A stretch of DNA of 64,000 nt from Xylocopa sonorina (GCF_050948175.1 NW_027490167.1:1054001-1118000); one strand, 5' to 3'; shown: positions 23,539 through 33,821, counted from the first letter of the stretch. Program-made: numbers and translations. The notes: generated by a model from the letters alone, not told the origin.

Positions 23539-23885
23539 TTACCTTGCGAAGGCTTGATTCCGCTGTCTGATTTCTCTTTCCAGGTACCTGGAGCGCCTTG
23601 GATCCGCAACCGGGATGGCGGCGGCGTACGGCTGGAACGGAGGTACGTCTACGGGAATAAGCGTCCAGGCGGGTTGACTCCGGCTGGCAGGTATCGGCGT
23701 TTGGCCCTGACGATTGGCGACTCGTACGGGTCGTGCGGCGAAGGAAACCTCCTTCACAGGAACCAGGACTCGAACGTAGGAAATTGAATATTCTGGTGCA
23801 TCACCCACGTATTCCCGAGCGAGACGACGATGAACTCTCTCCTCCCCGCGCGTCGTGTACGCTTTGTCGGAGGTGCAAGGCTCAT
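23539..23885 (-). pseudogene. Leader ORF homologue in 3' LTR, split into two frames
   Basis: The first ATG (23885) opens MSLAPPTKRTRRAGRREF, matching the family 1 N-terminus, but this frame stops at 23754. The conserved C-terminal part (to RYLEREIRQ...AFAR, stop at 23539) is in the -1 frame relative to it, because this family has one base fewer than family 1 between the two parts. The stop codon overlaps the splice donor at 23537-23542. Either the ORF is inactivated here or expression needs a frame change. Confidence 0.5.
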
Positions 23886-24368
23886 CGAGAATACTTGAAC
23901 TTCGGTTGAATACGGCACGGCTAAGCGTTGGTTCGCTCTAGCTTACCGGGATCGACCTGGGCGCAAGATATTCTGTACACGGTAGAAGTGAGGATGGAGC
24001 AACTAAGCGCTGGTTCGCTCTAGTCGTCGAGCCTCAAGACTATCGTAGATGAGATATAGAATTAGAATAATCGCGAGCGTACCCGTGGACTAGAATTAAG
24101 GAATTGTATTTGAACTCGAATAAAGATACTTTGAATCTGGTAAAAATAAACTATATTCTATGATTTCACTATACTAGATACACTTGACTAAATTCTAAGT
24201 TACTGACTAGCGATTACAATGAGAATTAGAAATAGTATAGAGTATCGAATGGACTCCGCTATGGGAGTATGGATAGAGACGAATGCATTAGAGCTAATTG
24301 CTCGTTGCGAATGAGCCTATTGCTCGGATCGGAGGTGCATCGTTCGGATGCTGGATTAGAACTCCTCG

Positions 24369-24449
24369 GTTCGGAGATGAGATACGAACTCTCCAGTTCG
24401 GAGATGAGATACCAACTCTCCCGTTCGGAGGTGAGATTGGAACTGACTC
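24369..24449. repeat. 27-bp tandem repeat, 3 units, in family 2 LTR
   Basis: Units begin GTTCGGAGATGAGATA at 24369, 24396 and 24423 (the third diverged). Family 1 has only one related unit here. Possibly an enhancer-type repeat. Confidence 0.8.
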
Positions 24450-24726
24450 TCGGATCTCGCGTCCGCGACCTCCTCGGGTCGCGCGGCGCGCGAGTCGCTG
24501 GGCCCTCGCGGTGGGGCGGACGGTCGGAGTAGGGCGGCCGCTCGGCCCTCGTGGTGGGGCGGCCGTTCGGAGTGGGGCGCGGCCCGCGTTAAGCGTGAGC
24601 CGCGAGCGTCGAGTGTGCGCGCGAGTGCACGGAACATAGCCGTGCATGAATAAAATATATACATATATTTACTTAAATCTAGGTGTGTGTTGGTGTGTAT
24701 GTACATATATGAGTAGTGTGCTTATT

Positions 24727-27700
24727 CTAATCCCACATGTACGAGAAGTACGTATAGGGCTTCGTGATCGCTGGGGATTCGACCCAGTATGTGTCGGAGA
24801 GCTCCTCGCCCTCGTAATACGGGGTGAAGTCCTCCCCCTCGTGTGTGGAGATCGCGCGTGGGCGCGGCATGCTGCATCCCTCTTCCCTCTCGTACCTTTG
24901 TCTCCTTCTGTAGGGACGGCGAGTCGGCGGGTGGCCCGTGTGCAGGGGCTCCGGATACGGATGCTGGGGATGATGAGGTGGACGCCGGAGGGTGGCAGGC
25001 GGTACGCCTGACGTTACACCACCCCCCTTGGAAAAAGAATCTCGGCCATGCCGAGATCTCTTGTCTGTTGGGTAGATTTCGGGATGCTGGATCCTTCTCT
25101 TGGTCCTGTCGGCTGGATGCTGCGGAATCTGAGGTTTTTCGCCTGGTTGATCCTGGCGATAACGTTTGGAGATTGGACCGTGACTGCGGGCTTCCTTCGG
25201 ATTGCAGGCACTTTCGTCGCTTTCACTTTCAGCGTTCGTTTGAATGTCACTGCTCTCACTGACTTCATTTTCAGTTTTTCGCACTTTTCTTTCACTAGCA
25301 TCCACACTCTGCATACTATGCATTCGTTTACAAATTTTGATTTTGTTCGTATGAACAATTTTATGGCGCCCTTTTACATTCAGCTTAACATTACAATTGC
25401 CCAAAATTTCGAGGATACGGTACGGTCCAGAATACTGTGCCTGGAACTTATGTTTGTTCGGCTCTTTTAAAAGATAGACCCATTGGCCTACCTCGAAGTT
25501 TTGGACATTGAGATTTCGGTCATAATAATATTTAGAACGTCGTTTCGCATTGTCTAGATTGGCTTTAGCCAAATCCTGAGATTTCGAGATTTTCTCCTGA
25601 AGTTGTATAAGATAGTCGCTATAAGTTTCGTTATCAGAGCTGTCCTGAAAAGGAGTGGCTGACGGCGTCCTAGCTATCCTGCCGAACACTAGTTCGTGTG
25701 GGGTGTATAATGTACCCTCGTGCACACTGGTGTTGTATGAAAACATTGCATACGGTAACCAATTCACCCAATCGTTACTCGACTCTATGTAATGCTTCAG
25801 ATATTCGGCCAGGACGTGGTGAGATCGTTCAACGGACCCGTTTGTCTGTGGATGGAACGCAGTGGACTTGTATTGCTTAATACGGAATTTGATTGCTATG
25901 GCTTTAATCAAGCTGTTTATAAAGTTCGAACCTTGGTCCGTGAGTATGCCTTTCGGGCATCCGAATTTACAAATGAATTCTTTTATTAAAGCTTCGGCAA
26001 TGTCTACTGCGGTGGTGGTTTTGAGAGGAACTGCGACTGAGTATTTAGTGAGGAGATCTTGGATCGTGAGGATACTTGTATAACCGTCGGAAGTTTCGGG
26101 AAGAGGACCCATTACGTCCATTGAAATCTTATCGAATGCCCTGCCAGGGGTGTCGGTTAAAGTGAGAGGCTGTCTGGTCTTTACCCGGACCAGTTTCTCT
26201 GTCTGACAACTTTTACATTTGCCAATATATTCTTGTATTTGTGTTTTCATGTTTGGCCAAAAGTATTGTTGTCTGATGCGAGAATAAGTTTTATTAACCC
26301 CTTTGTGACCTCCCACAGGGGAGTCGTGGTTTTCTCTTATTATTTTCAGTCGCTCTTCGACCGAAGGGGTTTTAATGAGGCCCTGGCAGACCGTAATCTG
26401 GACAGTTGTTTCGTAGAACAGGTCCTGAAGGATTTTCTGGATTCGGGACCAGGATACGGAGTCTAGATAGGTTTGTGCGATACTAAATGTTTGTAATTGT
26501 AATTCGTTTACAACGTCGCACAAGGATCTAAATGTTTCTATTACGGTCTGGAAATTGATTGATCTGGTGGAATGTTCGACGATTGGAAGCTGGATTTGGA
26601 ATTCGTTTCCGATTTGTATGACTTTGGCTTTGGTAAGAACGTGATTTTTGTTTGGAAGGAATTTTTCAGCGTTCGCTAGATCTTTGGCGCCCGTGTCATA
26701 GGGGTGCCCAGATTGCGTGACGAAGACAACTACATTGTCTCGTCGCGTTGATAATGCGTCACGGCTGAAATTAAACAGAGGTTCGCGTCGGAAAAATTCA
26801 TTTGGAGCAGGAGTATAAAAGTCGGTGCTGTCGCTGGCGACTTGCGGAGGTGGTGCTGTGTTGGTACGGAAGGACGTGCCTGGAGTCGGTAATTCAGGTT
26901 CTGATGTTACCGGAGTAGGAGGAGGCGCTAGTGTGGTATACTTTTTACGGGTTTCCGGAGGCACATCGAAGATGTCGTCCTCCGAGTTTTCTGAATACGA
27001 GAGCGGAAAAATTTGAGCGGGATTCCGCGACAATGCGTCCGCATTAAGGTTCGTTTTTCCACTTTTATAGACCATCTCGTAGTCAAATTCCGCTAACTTA
27101 AGCCTCCACCGTACGAGTCTACTTGACGGGTCCTTGACCGAATTCATCCACACTAACGGTCGATGGTCGGTAACGAGTTTGAATTGATTACCGTATATGT
27201 ATGGACGAAAGTAATGGACGGCGTAGACAATCGCCAGACACTCCTTCTCGATCGTGGAGTAGTTTTTCTCCGCAGCGTTTAACAGTCGCGACGTGTACGC
27301 GATTGGCAAGTCGCGGCCTATTGGTCCTTGACTCAAGATAGCACCAATAGCTTCGGCGGACGCGTCGGTCGTTATCACGAATGGTTGTTTAAAGTTGGGG
27401 TACTGCAAGATAGGCGCTTCGCATAGGCAATCTCGGAGTTTGACGAATGAATTCTCTTGCTCGTTACGCCATACAAAGGGCGCGTCTTTTTTTAACAAAT
27501 TTGTAAGTGGCTTAGCAATATTAGAAAAATTTGCGATGAACCGCCTGTAGTATCCCGCGAGCCCGAGGAATTGTTTGATCTGTTTCGCGTTGCGCGGGCG
27601 CGGAAAATTTTTGACGGCGCTAATTTTCGCAGGGTCAGGTTTTACACCGTGCTCACTGATAATATGACCCAAATAGCTTACTTCTCTCCTCAAGAATTCG

Positions 27701-29625
27701 CACTTATCCGGCTGCAATACTAAATTAGCTTCTTTGAGCCGTTGAGTTAATTTATCGAATTTAAGTCGATGTTCTTGAAGAGAGCTAGCGTAGATAACAA
27801 TGTCGTCCAAATAGACGAAAATTTCGTTCCCCTGGAGACCGGACAGGACATTGTCCATAAGTCGTTGGAACGTCGCTGGCGCATTTTTTAATCCGAATGG
27901 CATTCTTTTAAATTCATAATGCCCGTGAGGCGTCGAAAAAGCGGTTTTGGGAGCATCGGCGGGCTCCATTGGGATCTGGTGAAATCCGCTCGCGAGATCG
28001 AATGTACTAAAATACTTCGCGCTCCCGAGCTGATCAAGTATCTCGGTAATGCAAGGGAGGGGATAGGCATCGGCGACAGATTTCTCATTGAGTGCGCGGT
28101 AGTCGATGACGACGCGCCATTGCTTGTTGCCCAAGGAGTCCGGTTTCTTTGAGACAACCCACAATGGCGAATTATATGGTGATTTTGACGGAGAGATGAC
28201 ACCATTTTGTAAAAATTTGTCGACTTGTCGTCGAATCTCCTCCTTATGAGCTGGTGGGAACCGGTATTGTTTCACATTGACGGGGCGGTCGTCGACGGTT
28301 GGAATCTTGTGCGTGGTTGCTGACGTATGCCCTAATTTATCCCCCTCAATGTGAAAAAGCTCCTGCGTGCTTTGAACGAGACGGACGACGTGCTCTCTTT
28401 CCTCTGCGTTGAGGTGGTCGAGACGGAGGAGACTAAGAAGTCGATCTAGACGAGATTTCGAAGGATTGGCGGATTTCGATGTTTGTTTTAACGGCGACTG
28501 TTGTACATTATTTTTAACCGCCTGAGCATAGGAGATCTGTTGAACATTCGCGATTTTGCAACGCGAAGGAGGAGTTTCGAGTGTCGAATATGGTGTCTGA
28601 CTCGAGAAAGAAATAGAAGTTTTTCCCTTTTGGGATGAGCCGATCGGTACGGCGGATACGTTGGATTTAGAAAAAACCGGATAGAGCGATGGACTTTCCT
28701 CCTTATGGAGGGGAGTCATGATTTGCGCGGGCTCAAGTACGATTTCTGGTAACGCGATTTCGACGGCGCGGTCGGATGAATTAATTATTCGAGTTACCGC
28801 TTTGCCCCGAATTACTCTGACGAGAGCGTTTCCGAAAAATATACCCGGCGCAAGATCGATACGAGGAATTATACCTTCCGCGAGATTCGAATTAACTACG
28901 CGGACCTTGATACCGATATTTGATCTCGGTGGAATGGAGATACGGTCTCCTGACTTCGGAGAAGCTGCTTTGTCTTGCGTTCGAAGCTTCGATTTCGTTG
29001 CTGCATCGCGTTTCAGCGGAGGCGATGATTTACGCGGCGGGCGCGGCGGCGGAGGGGGAATAGATTCCGTGCGCGGCGCTTGTTTACGTTTCGGCGATAG
29101 GAGAGGCTTTATTTTCGACTCCGGTGACGGTTCCTCGAGTGCTTCGATATCGTCTTCGAAAGGAATTCTCTTACCATTCCATTTGATTATTTTATTTGGA
29201 AAAGAGATTTCTGCGTCCATACAGAACCCGGAGCCGAGGATCCCGCTTGGTTTAAGGGGAAAATCATCCTCGACCACATTAAAAGGAACGACGCGACCGA
29301 AAATGACAAGATTCACCGTCCCTAAGGTTGCGGTTTTGCCATCGGTTACCCCTGTTATTATTACGATCTCGGACTTATCGATTCGCGCGGATGCTTTTAG
29401 AGCCGAACGTTTTATAATATTTATTTCCGCCCCAGTGTCCACCATGAAGCGAGTTGGTGAAATTAGAAGATCGGATTTTAGAACTACGTTTGGCGTGCTA
29501 GTTTTTCCGGTTATGTTTATCGCGGCGTTTCGTCGATTTCCGCGTTGGAGTTGTTCGCGGCGAGAGGACGGACTTGGTGCGCGGCCTCGCCACCTGTCTC
29601 GCGGCGGGTGCGGAGGCCATTGTCG
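24727..29625 (-). CDS. pol: Pol polyprotein, intact (protease, RT, RNase H, integrase, LTR-encoded tail)
   Basis: Single open frame entered by -1 frameshift at 29625-29631. Protease DTGA is at 29439-29428. A proline-rich linker follows. Reverse transcriptase has YLDD at 27813-27802. RNase H follows, with Asp residues in TTDAS, TDHRP and NADALSR. A spacer of about 200 residues then leads to integrase: an HHCC zinc finger, a catalytic triad with D codons at 26118 and 25938 and E at 25830 (D-X59-D-X35-E), and a GPYRILEIL (GPY/F) region. No chromodomain is recognisable. The basic tail TDKRSRHGRDSFSKGGG crosses the polypurine tract into the LTR, where about 97 more residues end SPAITKPYTYFSYMWD. 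The ATG at 29445 is internal to the protease and is probably not used as a start. Confidence 0.95.
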   Translation of the reverse strand, partial: RQWPPHPPRDRWRGRAPSPSSRREQLQRGNRRNAAINITGKTSTPNVVLKSDLLISPTRFMVDTGAEINIIKRSALKASARIDKSEIVIITGVTDGKTATLGTVNLVIFGRVVPFNVVEDDFPLKPSGILGSGFCMDAEISFPNKIIKWNGKRIPFEDDIEALEEPSPESKIKPLLSPKRKQAPRTESIPPPPPRPPRKSSPPLKRDAATKSKLRTQDKAASPKSGDRISIPPRSNIGIKVRVVNSNLAEGIIPRIDLAPGIFFGNALVRVIRGKAVTRIINSSDRAVEIALPEIVLEPAQIMTPLHKEESPSLYPVFSKSNVSAVPIGSSQKGKTSISFSSQTPYSTLETPPSRCKIANVQQISYAQAVKNNVQQSPLKQTSKSANPSKSRLDRLLSLLRLDHLNAEEREHVVRLVQSTQELFHIEGDKLGHTSATTHKIPTVDDRPVNVKQYRFPPAHKEEIRRQVDKFLQNGVISPSKSPYNSPLWVVSKKPDSLGNKQWRVVIDYRALNEKSVADAYPLPCITEILDQLGSAKYFSTFDLASGFHQIPMEPADAPKTAFSTPHGHYEFKRMPFGLKNAPATFQRLMDNVLSGLQGNEIFVYLDDIVIYASSLQEHRLKFDKLTQRLKEANLVLQPDKCEFLRREVSYLGHIISEHGVKPDPAKISAVKNFPRPRNAKQIKQFLGLAGYYRRFIANFSNIAKPLTNLLKKDAPFVWRNEQENSFVKLRDCLCEAPILQYPNFKQPFVITTDASAEAIGAILSQGPIGRDLPIAYTSRLLNAAEKNYSTIEKECLAIVYAVHYFRPYIYGNQFKLVTDHRPLVWMNSVKDPSSRLVRWRLKLAEFDYEMVYKSGKTNLNADALSRNPAQIFPLSYSENSEDDIFDVPPETRKKYTTLAPPPTPVTSEPELPTPGTSFRTNTAPPPQVASDSTDFYTPAPNEFFRREPLFNFSRDALSTRRDNVVVFVTQSGHPYDTGAKDLANAEKFLPNKNHVLTKAKVIQIGNEFQIQLPIVEHSTRSINFQTVIETFRSLCDVVNELQLQTFSIAQTYLDSVSWSRIQKILQDLFYETTVQITVCQGLIKTPSVEERLKIIRENHDSPVGGHKGVNKTYSRIRQQYFWPNMKTQIQEYIGKCKSCQTEKLVRVKTRQPLTLTDTPGRAFDKISMDVMGPLPETSDGYTSILTIQDLLTKYSVAVPLKTTTAVDIAEALIKEFICKFGCPKGILTDQGSNFINSLIKAIAIKFRIKQYKSTAFHPQTNGSVERSHHVLAEYLKHYIESSNDWVNWLPYAMFSYNTSVHEGTLYTPHELVFGRIARTPSATPFQDSSDNETYSDYLIQLQEKISKSQDLAKANLDNAKRRSKYYYDRNLNVQNFEVGQWVYLLKEPNKHKFQAQYSGPYRILEILGNCNVKLNVKGRHKIVHTNKIKICKRMHSMQSVDASERKVRKTENEVSESSDIQTNAESESDESACNPKEARSHGPISKRYRQDQPGEKPQIPQHPADRTKRRIQHPEIYPTDKRSRHGRDSFSKGGGVTSGVPPATLRRPPHHPQHPYPEPLHTGHPPTRRPYRRRQRYEREEGCSMPRPRAISTHEGEDFTPYYEGEELSDTYWVESPAITKPYTYFSYMWD
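25019..25029 (-). other. Polypurine tract of Element 3
   Basis: AAGGGGGGTGG on the minus strand, directly next to the 3' LTR, identical to family 1. Confidence 0.9.
25039..25057 (-). other. Conserved inverted repeat upstream of polypurine tract
   Basis: ATCTCGGCATGGCCGAGAT on the minus strand: 8-bp arms around ATG, 9 nt from the polypurine tract. Family 1 has a 9-bp arm version at the same place. Confidence 0.7.
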
Positions 29626-30836
29626 TTTCCCGAATTTTTATTTACCGCGTTGTTGTACTGCCTTTTTCGGCACTCGCCTATTTCGTGCCCCGGGGTCTTG
29701 CAATAGCGACAAAATTTGGGCGCGTCCCTGGCTACGATTTGTCTCGGTTGTTCGTACGCGGGGCCTCGAGTAGGAGGCGGTACGTCCCTGGATCGCAAGT
29801 ATTCCTGCGGTCGGTACGGCGATGGCGGTCTGAGCCGACACTCGGTCGCGTAATGTCCGATATTATTGCATTTTCGGCAAATAATTTCGGCTGGTTTTTC
29901 GCGCGATTCTGGTCGCGCGACACGCGATCTACCTAGCCGGTTGCAGTCACGTTCGTGCATTTGATAGAGCTCCCGCGCTCGAGCGAACGTTTCTCGCAAT
30001 GTACCGAATGAATTTACCGTCATTTGCATTCGAATTTCTGGAATGAGACCGTCTTTAAAACATTGTAATGTGAGCGCGTCTACGTCATCGAGCGATTCCG
30101 GTGTGTCTCGTCGAGCAAGCCTTTCGCAATCAATTATAGCGGTTCTAAGATCTTTTACTCGACCTATGTAATCTAGAATGTGCTCGTTCGCGCGCATAAA
30201 TATATTAGCAAGTTCACCCCGATAATGATGAGCTGATTTTACGGAGCAAAAAGTGCTGCGAAGAACGTCCGTTAATTCGAGTATTGTGTAACACGGCTCG
30301 TCTTCTAGCGCGGCGTAGGCACGACCCTTGAGTTTTCCCTTAAGCAGGCGTGTGAAAGTTCGCTCGCACCCATTAGGGATAAGCTCATAAGCGCGTTTAC
30401 ACGCTCGGGTAAACTGAAGAATGGGAATGTTCTGACCATCGAATGTCGGCACGGCTTCGAGGGCCTGCTTAAGCGATAGCTCGTCGTGTTGCGAACTATT
30501 TGTATTGAAATCGGAGCTCGAATTATGTCCGGAAAGCGGATTTCCCCGAGGAATATCCAGAGAAACGGTATCGTCGCGCGTTAAATCAGGCGTTCTGCGG
30601 ATAGATTCTATTTCACGACGTAGAATTTCTAATTGCTGGAGCAACGCGGCATTACTAGGATCGGTCGTTTTCGTATTTTTCGCGGAAGTATTTTGTTGCG
30701 CGGTACTAGGAAGAGGCTCGGAGATAGCGTCTTGGAAGTCGAGCGTTCTGCTAGTGCGTTTTTCGCGTTCGGAATCGGCCATCGCGGCGGCTCGCTGTGT
30801 CTGCTGGCGCGTTTTTGTCGGAGTCCGGGTTGCCAT
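29517..30836 (-). CDS. gag: Gag polyprotein, 439 aa
   Basis: Starts MATRTPTKTRQQ like family 1. The coiled-coil stretch (LLQQLEILRREIESIRR) and the capsid region are highly similar. Two CCHC knuckles are present: CRKCNNIGHYATEC and CRYCKTPGHEIGEC. Changes cluster in the linker between coiled coil and capsid (about residues 95-118) and around the knuckles, where family 2 is shorter. The capsid block from ALEAVPTFDG to LKGRAYAALEDEPC is nearly unchanged, as expected for a functional particle protein. The end overlaps pol. Confidence 0.95.
   Translation of the reverse strand: MATRTPTKTRQQTQRAAAMADSEREKRTSRTLDFQDAISEPLPSTAQQNTSAKNTKTTDPSNAALLQQLEILRREIESIRRTPDLTRDDTVSLDIPRGNPLSGHNSSSDFNTNSSQHDELSLKQALEAVPTFDGQNIPILQFTRACKRAYELIPNGCERTFTRLLKGKLKGRAYAALEDEPCYTILELTDVLRSTFCSVKSAHHYRGELANIFMRANEHILDYIGRVKDLRTAIIDCERLARRDTPESLDDVDALTLQCFKDGLIPEIRMQMTVNSFGTLRETFARARELYQMHERDCNRLGRSRVARPESREKPAEIICRKCNNIGHYATECRLRPPSPYRPQEYLRSRDVPPPTRGPAYEQPRQIVARDAPKFCRYCKTPGHEIGECRKRQYNNAVNKNSGNDNGLRTRRETGGEAAHQVRPLAANNSNAEIDETPR
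29583..29631 (-). other. -1 frameshift signal, gag to pol (family 2)
   Basis: GGGAAAC at 29625-29631 (minus) is in gag phase as G GGA AAC. After exactly 6 nt, GGCCTC (29618-29613) pairs with GAGGCC (29588-29583). The inner helix uses CGCC/GGCG in place of family 1's CGCGA/TCGCG, so pairing is kept while sequence changes. Confidence 0.85.
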
Positions 30837-30887
30837 ATCTAGTATCGCGGTTCCTTTCGGCGGAATTTCCGGAGGAAACGCGTGGCT

Positions 30888-30905
30888 ATCCCACCGCTGT
30901 CACCA
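30888..30905 (-). other. Primer binding site (tRNA-Leu type)
   Basis: Identical 18-nt site to family 1, 13 nt inside the 5' LTR. Confidence 0.85.
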
Positions 30906-31050
30906 AAAATAACTTTCGTGTCACGTCCCGAGGTGCGGTTGCGCTCGCAACGGTGGCACAAAGTCGTAACCGTTCCCGAAAATAACGCGAATTGCGTCCG
31001 GACCGGGTTCGTTGGCGTTTCGGACTCGATAAAACGGTAATTAACACTAA

Positions 31051-31056
31051 ACTTAC
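31051..31056 (-). other. Candidate 5' splice site overlapping the leader stop codon
   Basis: GCAAG|GTAAGTTT on the minus strand. The TAA of the leader ORF lies within the donor, so splicing here would remove the stop and extend the frame into a downstream exon. Confidence 0.5.
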
Positions 31057-31399
31057 CTTGCGAAGGCTTGATTCCGCTGTCTGATTTCTCTTTCCAGGTA
31101 CCTGGAGCGCCTTGGATCCGCAACCGGGATGGCGGCGGCGTACGGCTGGAACGGAGGTACGTCTACGGGAATAAGCGTCCAGGCGGGTTGACTCCGGCTG
31201 GCAGGTATCGGCGTTTGGCCCTGACGATTGGCGACTCGTACGGGTCGTGCGGCGAAGGAAACCTCCTTCACAGGAACCAGGACTCGAACGTAGGAAATTG
31301 AATATTCTGGTGCATCACCCACGTATTCCCGAGCGAGACGACGATGAACTCTCTCCTCCCCGCGCGTCGTGTACGCTTTGTCGGAGGTGCAAGGCTCAT
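31053..31399 (-). pseudogene. Leader ORF homologue in 5' LTR, split into two frames
   Basis: Same sequence as 23539-23885. The first ATG after the AT-rich block is at 31399. The conserved N-terminal and C-terminal parts are in different frames, one base out of register. Confidence 0.5.
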
Positions 31400-31665
31400 C
31401 GAGAATACTTGAACTTCGGTTGAATACGGCACGGCTAAGCGTTGGTTCGCTCTAGCTTACCGGGATCGACCTGGGCGCAAGATATTCTGTACACGGTAGA
31501 AGTGAGGATGGAGCAACTAAGCGCTGGTTCGCTCTAGTCGTCGAGCCTCAAGACTATCGTAGATGAGATATAGAATTAGAATAATCGCGAGCGTACCCGT
31601 GGACTAGAATTAAGGAATTGTATTTGAACTCGAATAAAGATACTTTGAATCTGGTAAAAATAAAC

Positions 31666-31675
31666 TATATTCTAT
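31666..31675 (-). promoter_or_regulatory. Candidate TATA-like promoter element in family 2 LTR
   Basis: ATAGAATATA on the minus strand, positionally and in sequence equivalent to the family 1 element. Confidence 0.35.
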
Positions 31676-31882
31676 GATTTCACTATACTAGATACACTTG
31701 ACTAAATTCTAAGTTACTGACTAGCGATTACAATGAGAATTAGAAATAGTATAGAGTATCGAATGGACTCCGCTATGGGAGTATGGATAGAGACGAATGC
31801 ATTAGAGCTAATTGCTCGTTGCGAATGAGCCTATTGCTCGGATCGGAGGTGCATCGTTCGGATGCTGGATTAGAACTCCTCG

Positions 31883-31963
31883 GTTCGGAGATGAGATACG
31901 AACTCTCCAGTTCGGAGATGAGATACCAACTCTCCCGTTCGGAGGTGAGATTGGAACTGACTC
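31883..31963. repeat. 27-bp tandem repeat, 3 units, in family 2 5' LTR
   Basis: Copy of 24369-24449. It lies upstream of the TATA-like block in element orientation. Confidence 0.8.
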
Positions 31964-32532
31964 TCGGATCTCGCGTCCGCGACCTCCTCGGGTCGCGCGG
32001 CGCGCGAGTCGCTGGGCCCTCGCGGTGGGGCGGACGGTCGGAGTAGGGCGGCCGCTCGGCCCTCGTGGTGGGGCGGCCGTTCGGAGTGGGGCGCGGCCCG
32101 CGTTAAGCGTGAGCCGCGAGCGTCGAGTGTGCGCGCGAGTGCACGGAACATAGCCGTGCATGAATAAAATATATACATATATTTACTTAAATCTAGGTGT
32201 GTGTTGGTGTGTATGTACATATATGAGTAGTGTGCTTATTCTAATCCCACATGTACGAGAAGTACGTATAGGGCTTCGTGATCGCTGGGGATTCGACCCA
32301 GTATGTGTCGGAGAGCTCCTCGCCCTCGTAATACGGGGTGAAGTCCTCCCCCTCGTGTGTGGAGATCGCGCGTGGGCGCGGCATGCTGCATCCCTCTTCC
32401 CTCTCGTACCTTTGTCTCCTTCTGTAGGGACGGCGAGTCGGCGGGTGGCCCGTGTGCAGGGGCTCCGGATACGGATGCTGGGGATGATGAGGTGGACGCC
32501 GGAGGGTGACAGGCGGTACGCCTGACGTTACA

Positions 32533-32536
32533 GTGT
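32533..32536. repeat. Right target-site duplication of Element 3 (GTGT)
   Basis: Matches 23401-23404. Confidence 0.95.
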
Positions 32537-33821
32537 CGCATTTACATTCTTTTGAAGTGAATACGAGGTATACATGAGACTTCGCAATGAATATTATATC
32601 TTATCATGAGACATAGAAATGAGATGCAGCATCTTGTTTTAAGAAGCATTAGTACTCTATTGCTTCGATACGTAGACTCCTGCAATCGCTATTTCCTAGC
32701 AAGGAAGTGTCGCTTTTAGAATCATATGAAGCATAGACGAGGAATACATAACACTTCGCAATGAATATTATATCTTATCATGAATCATAGAAATGAGATG
32801 CAATATCGCGTTTTAAGAAGCATTACAACTCTATTGCTACGATACGTAGATATCTGCAAACGCTATTTCCCAGCAAGGAAGTGTCGCACTTACATTCATT
32901 TGAAATGTATTCGAGGAATACATAACACTTCGCAATGAATATTATATCTTATCATGAATCATAGAAATCAGATGCGATATCGCGTTTTAAGAAGCAATAC
33001 AACTCTAGTGCTACGATACGTAGACATCTGCAAACGTTATTTCCTAGCAAGGAATTGCCGCAATTAGTTTCATTTGAAGTGTATGCGAGGAATACATAAC
33101 ATTTCACAATGAATATTATATCTTATAATGAATCATAGAAATGAGATGCGATATCGCGTTTTAAGGAGCTTTAGAATTCTATTGCTACGATGCGTAGACA
33201 TCTGCAAACGCAATTTCCTAGCCAGGAAGTGTCGCATTTACATTCATTTGAAGCGTAGACGAGGAATACATAGTTCTTCGCAATGAATATTATATCTTAT
33301 CATGAGACATAGAAATGAGATGCGATATCGCGTTTTAAGAAGCATTACAACTCTATTGCTACGATACGTAGATATCTGCAAACGTTATTTCCTAGCAAGG
33401 AATTGTCGCATTTACTTTCATTTGAAGCGTATGCGAGGAATACATAACACTTCGCAATGAATATTATATCTTATAGTGAATCATAGAAATGATATGCGAT
33501 ACCGCGTTTCAAGAAGCATTACAAGTCTATTGCTACGATACGTAGATATCTGCAAACGCTATTTCCTAGCAAGGAAGTGACGCATTTACATTCATTTGAA
33601 GCATAGACGAGGAATACATAACACTTCGCAATGAATATTATATCTTATCATGAAACATAGGAATGAAATCGGATATCGCGTTTTAAGAAGCATTACAACT
33701 CTATTGCTACGATACGTAGACATCTGCAAGCGCTATTTCCTGGCAAGGAAGTGTCGCTTTTACAATCATATGGAGCATAGACGAGGAATACATAGTACTT
33801 CGCAATGAATATTTTATCTTA

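Larger units (their letters stand above)
23405..25018 (-). repeat. 3' LTR of Element 3 (1614 bp)
   Basis: Minus strand starts TGTAACGTCAGG and ends ACGTGACA. The extra length over family 1 includes a 27-bp tandem repeat (24369-24449). Pol ends inside it at 24727. Confidence 0.96.
23405..32532 (-). mobile_element. Element 3: Ty3/Gypsy LTR retrotransposon, family 2, apparently intact
   Basis: Complete 9128-bp minus-strand element with 1614-bp LTRs and GTGT target duplications. Same plan as family 1 with diverged sequence throughout: Gag 439 aa, an unbroken pol frame, the same primer binding site, frameshift heptamer and polypurine tract. The one difference I saw between its LTRs is G at 24995 versus A at 32509, so it inserted recently. 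It is a sister family, not a decayed copy, since indels against family 1 in the coding regions keep frame. The LTR leader ORF is the exception. Confidence 0.97.
30919..32532 (-). repeat. 5' LTR of Element 3 (1614 bp)
   Basis: Same length as the 3' LTR, offset 7514 bp. It contains the Pol-tail copy, CCCCAC repeats, the 27-bp tandem repeat (31883-31963), TATA-like block (31666-31675), the split leader ORF (31053-31399) and splice donor (31051-31056). Confidence 0.96.

Noticed and set aside
28718..29773. 351-aa plus-strand ORF inside Element 3
   Set aside because: Antisense to the pol and gag overlap region; it is a shadow of the real frames and not kept at this length in family 1.
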